A DNA stretch of 5,049 nucleotides from Hafnia paralvei ATCC 29927. Lineage in GTDB: Bacteria > Pseudomonadota > Gammaproteobacteria > Enterobacterales > Enterobacteriaceae. The notes below the pieces were generated by a model. It did no database searches, was not told the DNA's origin, and was given only the letters and a program-made list of their open reading frames with translations. Positions 4,650 to 5,049 of this stretch are shown one piece after another; within the stretch, counting starts at the first letter, position 1, and the number at the start of each line of letters is the position of its first letter. The position numbers were made by a program, and so were the translations under genes. Where the stretch lies: the NCBI RefSeq assembly GCF_001655005.1, contig NZ_LXET01000071.1:1-5049 (forward strand), in the 5' to 3' direction.

Positions 4650-4655
4650 AGGAGG
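4650..4655 (+). promoter_or_regulatory. Ribosome binding site of mbeC
   Basis: AGGAGG stands 5 bases before TTG at 4661 and 26 bases before the first in-frame ATG (4682). It therefore supports the TTG start. Confidence 0.8.
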
Positions 4656-4660
4656 CCGGA

Positions 4661-5005
4661 TTGACAGACAAACGCAGCAAAATGCTCACCATGTGGGTAA
4701 CGGAAGATGAGCACCGGCGTCTGCTCGAGCGCTGCGACAGTAAGCAACTCGCGGCCTGGATGCGCCAGACGTGCCTGGACGAGAAGCCGGCTCGCGCCGG
4801 CAAACTTCCGTCGATCTCGCCGGTGCTGCTTCGGCAGCTCGCCGGTATGGGTAACAACCTCAACCAGATTGCCCGCCAGGTTAATGCCGGTGGGGGTACC
4901 GGGCATGATCGCGTGCAGATTGTCGCCGCGCTGATGGCCATCGATGCCGGACTCGAGCGGCTGCGGCACGCCGTGCTGGAAAAGGGGACAGACGATGATC
5001 GTTAA
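4661..5005 (+). CDS. mbeC: MbeC mobilization accessory protein
   Basis: This 114-residue ColE1 MbeC / MobC-family relaxosome protein binds near oriT and helps the relaxase nick. Conserved features are MWVTEDEHRRLLERC (a ribbon-helix-helix-like start), LAAWMRQTCLD, and the MobC signature LLRQLAGMGNNLNQIARQVN at about residues 58-77. The TTG start is chosen because AGGAGG lies 5 bases upstream. ATG at 4682 (residue 8) would give a shorter protein without that ribosome binding site. The last 11 bases overlap mbeA, so the two are translationally coupled. It is the first gene of the mob operon and lies just past oriT, so MbeC or the relaxosome could repress its own promoter. I could not identify a strong promoter; TTGTCC (4596-4601) with AAGAAT (4621-4626) is only a weak candidate. 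Confidence 0.93.
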   Translation: MTDKRSKMLTMWVTEDEHRRLLERCDSKQLAAWMRQTCLDEKPARAGKLPSISPVLLRQLAGMGNNLNQIARQVNAGGGTGHDRVQIVAALMAIDAGLERLRHAVLEKGTDDDR

Positions 5006-5049
5006 GTTTCACCCGCGAGGACGCGGCGGTGGCGCCGGTCCGGTGGATT
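4995..5049 (+). CDS. mbeA: MbeA relaxase, 5' end (residues 1-18 and first base of codon 19)
   Basis: This is the start of the relaxase that continues at base 1 of the circular molecule. The first residues are MIVKFHPRGRGGGAGPVD, as in ColE1 MbeA (recalled start MIVKFHARGKGGG). The ATG at 4995 overlaps the last 11 bases of mbeC. It has a Shine-Dalgarno sequence AAGGGG at 4982-4987 with 7 bases of spacing, so translation is probably coupled to mbeC. The first base of the codon for catalytic Tyr19 is base 5049, and the other two are bases 1-2. Confidence 0.95.
   Translation, partial: MIVKFHPRGRGGGAGPVD

Noticed and set aside
4280..4660. Search for rom/rop downstream of the origin
   Set aside because: No frame of about 63 residues with Rom-like sequence was seen on either strand.
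4571..4969. Open frames on both strands over mbeC (132 and 97 residues on -, 75 on +)
   Set aside because: mbeC itself has a strong ribosome binding site and MobC-family motifs; the others are shadows.

Overview
The window looks like one complete, circular, ColE1-type mobilizable plasmid of enterobacterial origin (E. coli, Klebsiella, Salmonella or a relative), opened inside its relaxase gene. The last base (5049) and the first two bases (1-2) together form one tyrosine codon of MbeA. Joining the ends gives an uninterrupted 504-residue relaxase. The host range is inferred from the ColE1/pMB1 replication region, the pBR322-like bom/oriT and the Xer multimer-resolution core.

Layout. Positions 4661-5049 and 1-1460 (+ strand, GC-rich) hold the mobilization operon mbeC-mbeA, with mbeB and mbeD completely nested in another frame inside the 3' part of mbeA. 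Positions 1461-1683 are a non-coding segment with hairpins and a cer/psi-like XerC/XerD recombination core (1640-1667). Positions 1684-1715 are a bidirectional intrinsic terminator. Positions 1717-3639 (- strand, clearly AT-rich compared with both flanks) hold a compact operon. It contains a putative beta-class (probably N4-cytosine) DNA methyltransferase, an overlapping putative type II restriction endonuclease, and a small Cys/His protein of unknown role. Positions 3672-3746 carry the RNA II promoter and a possible divergent methyltransferase promoter. Positions 3753-4279 are the ColE1 replication region: antisense RNA I (- strand), primer RNA II (+ strand) and the RNA-to-DNA switch at the GGAAAAAC sequence. 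No rom/rop gene was found. Positions 4500-4600 are oriT/bom, almost identical to the remembered pBR322 sequence, with nic predicted between 4513 and 4514.

How the parts work together. RNA I/RNA II set copy number without Rom. The Xer site should resolve multimers. MbeA, B, C and D with oriT allow transfer when a conjugative helper is present. The restriction-modification (R-M) operon should stabilise the plasmid by post-segregational killing and restrict foreign DNA. The operon lies directly downstream of, and in the same orientation as, RNA I. It is bracketed by two terminators sharing 22 of 28 bases, which makes it look like an exchangeable cassette. The most novel items are the restriction enzyme (specificity unknown, atypical catalytic motif), the 83-residue Cys/His protein that ends the operon, and the shared control region between replication and R-M genes.
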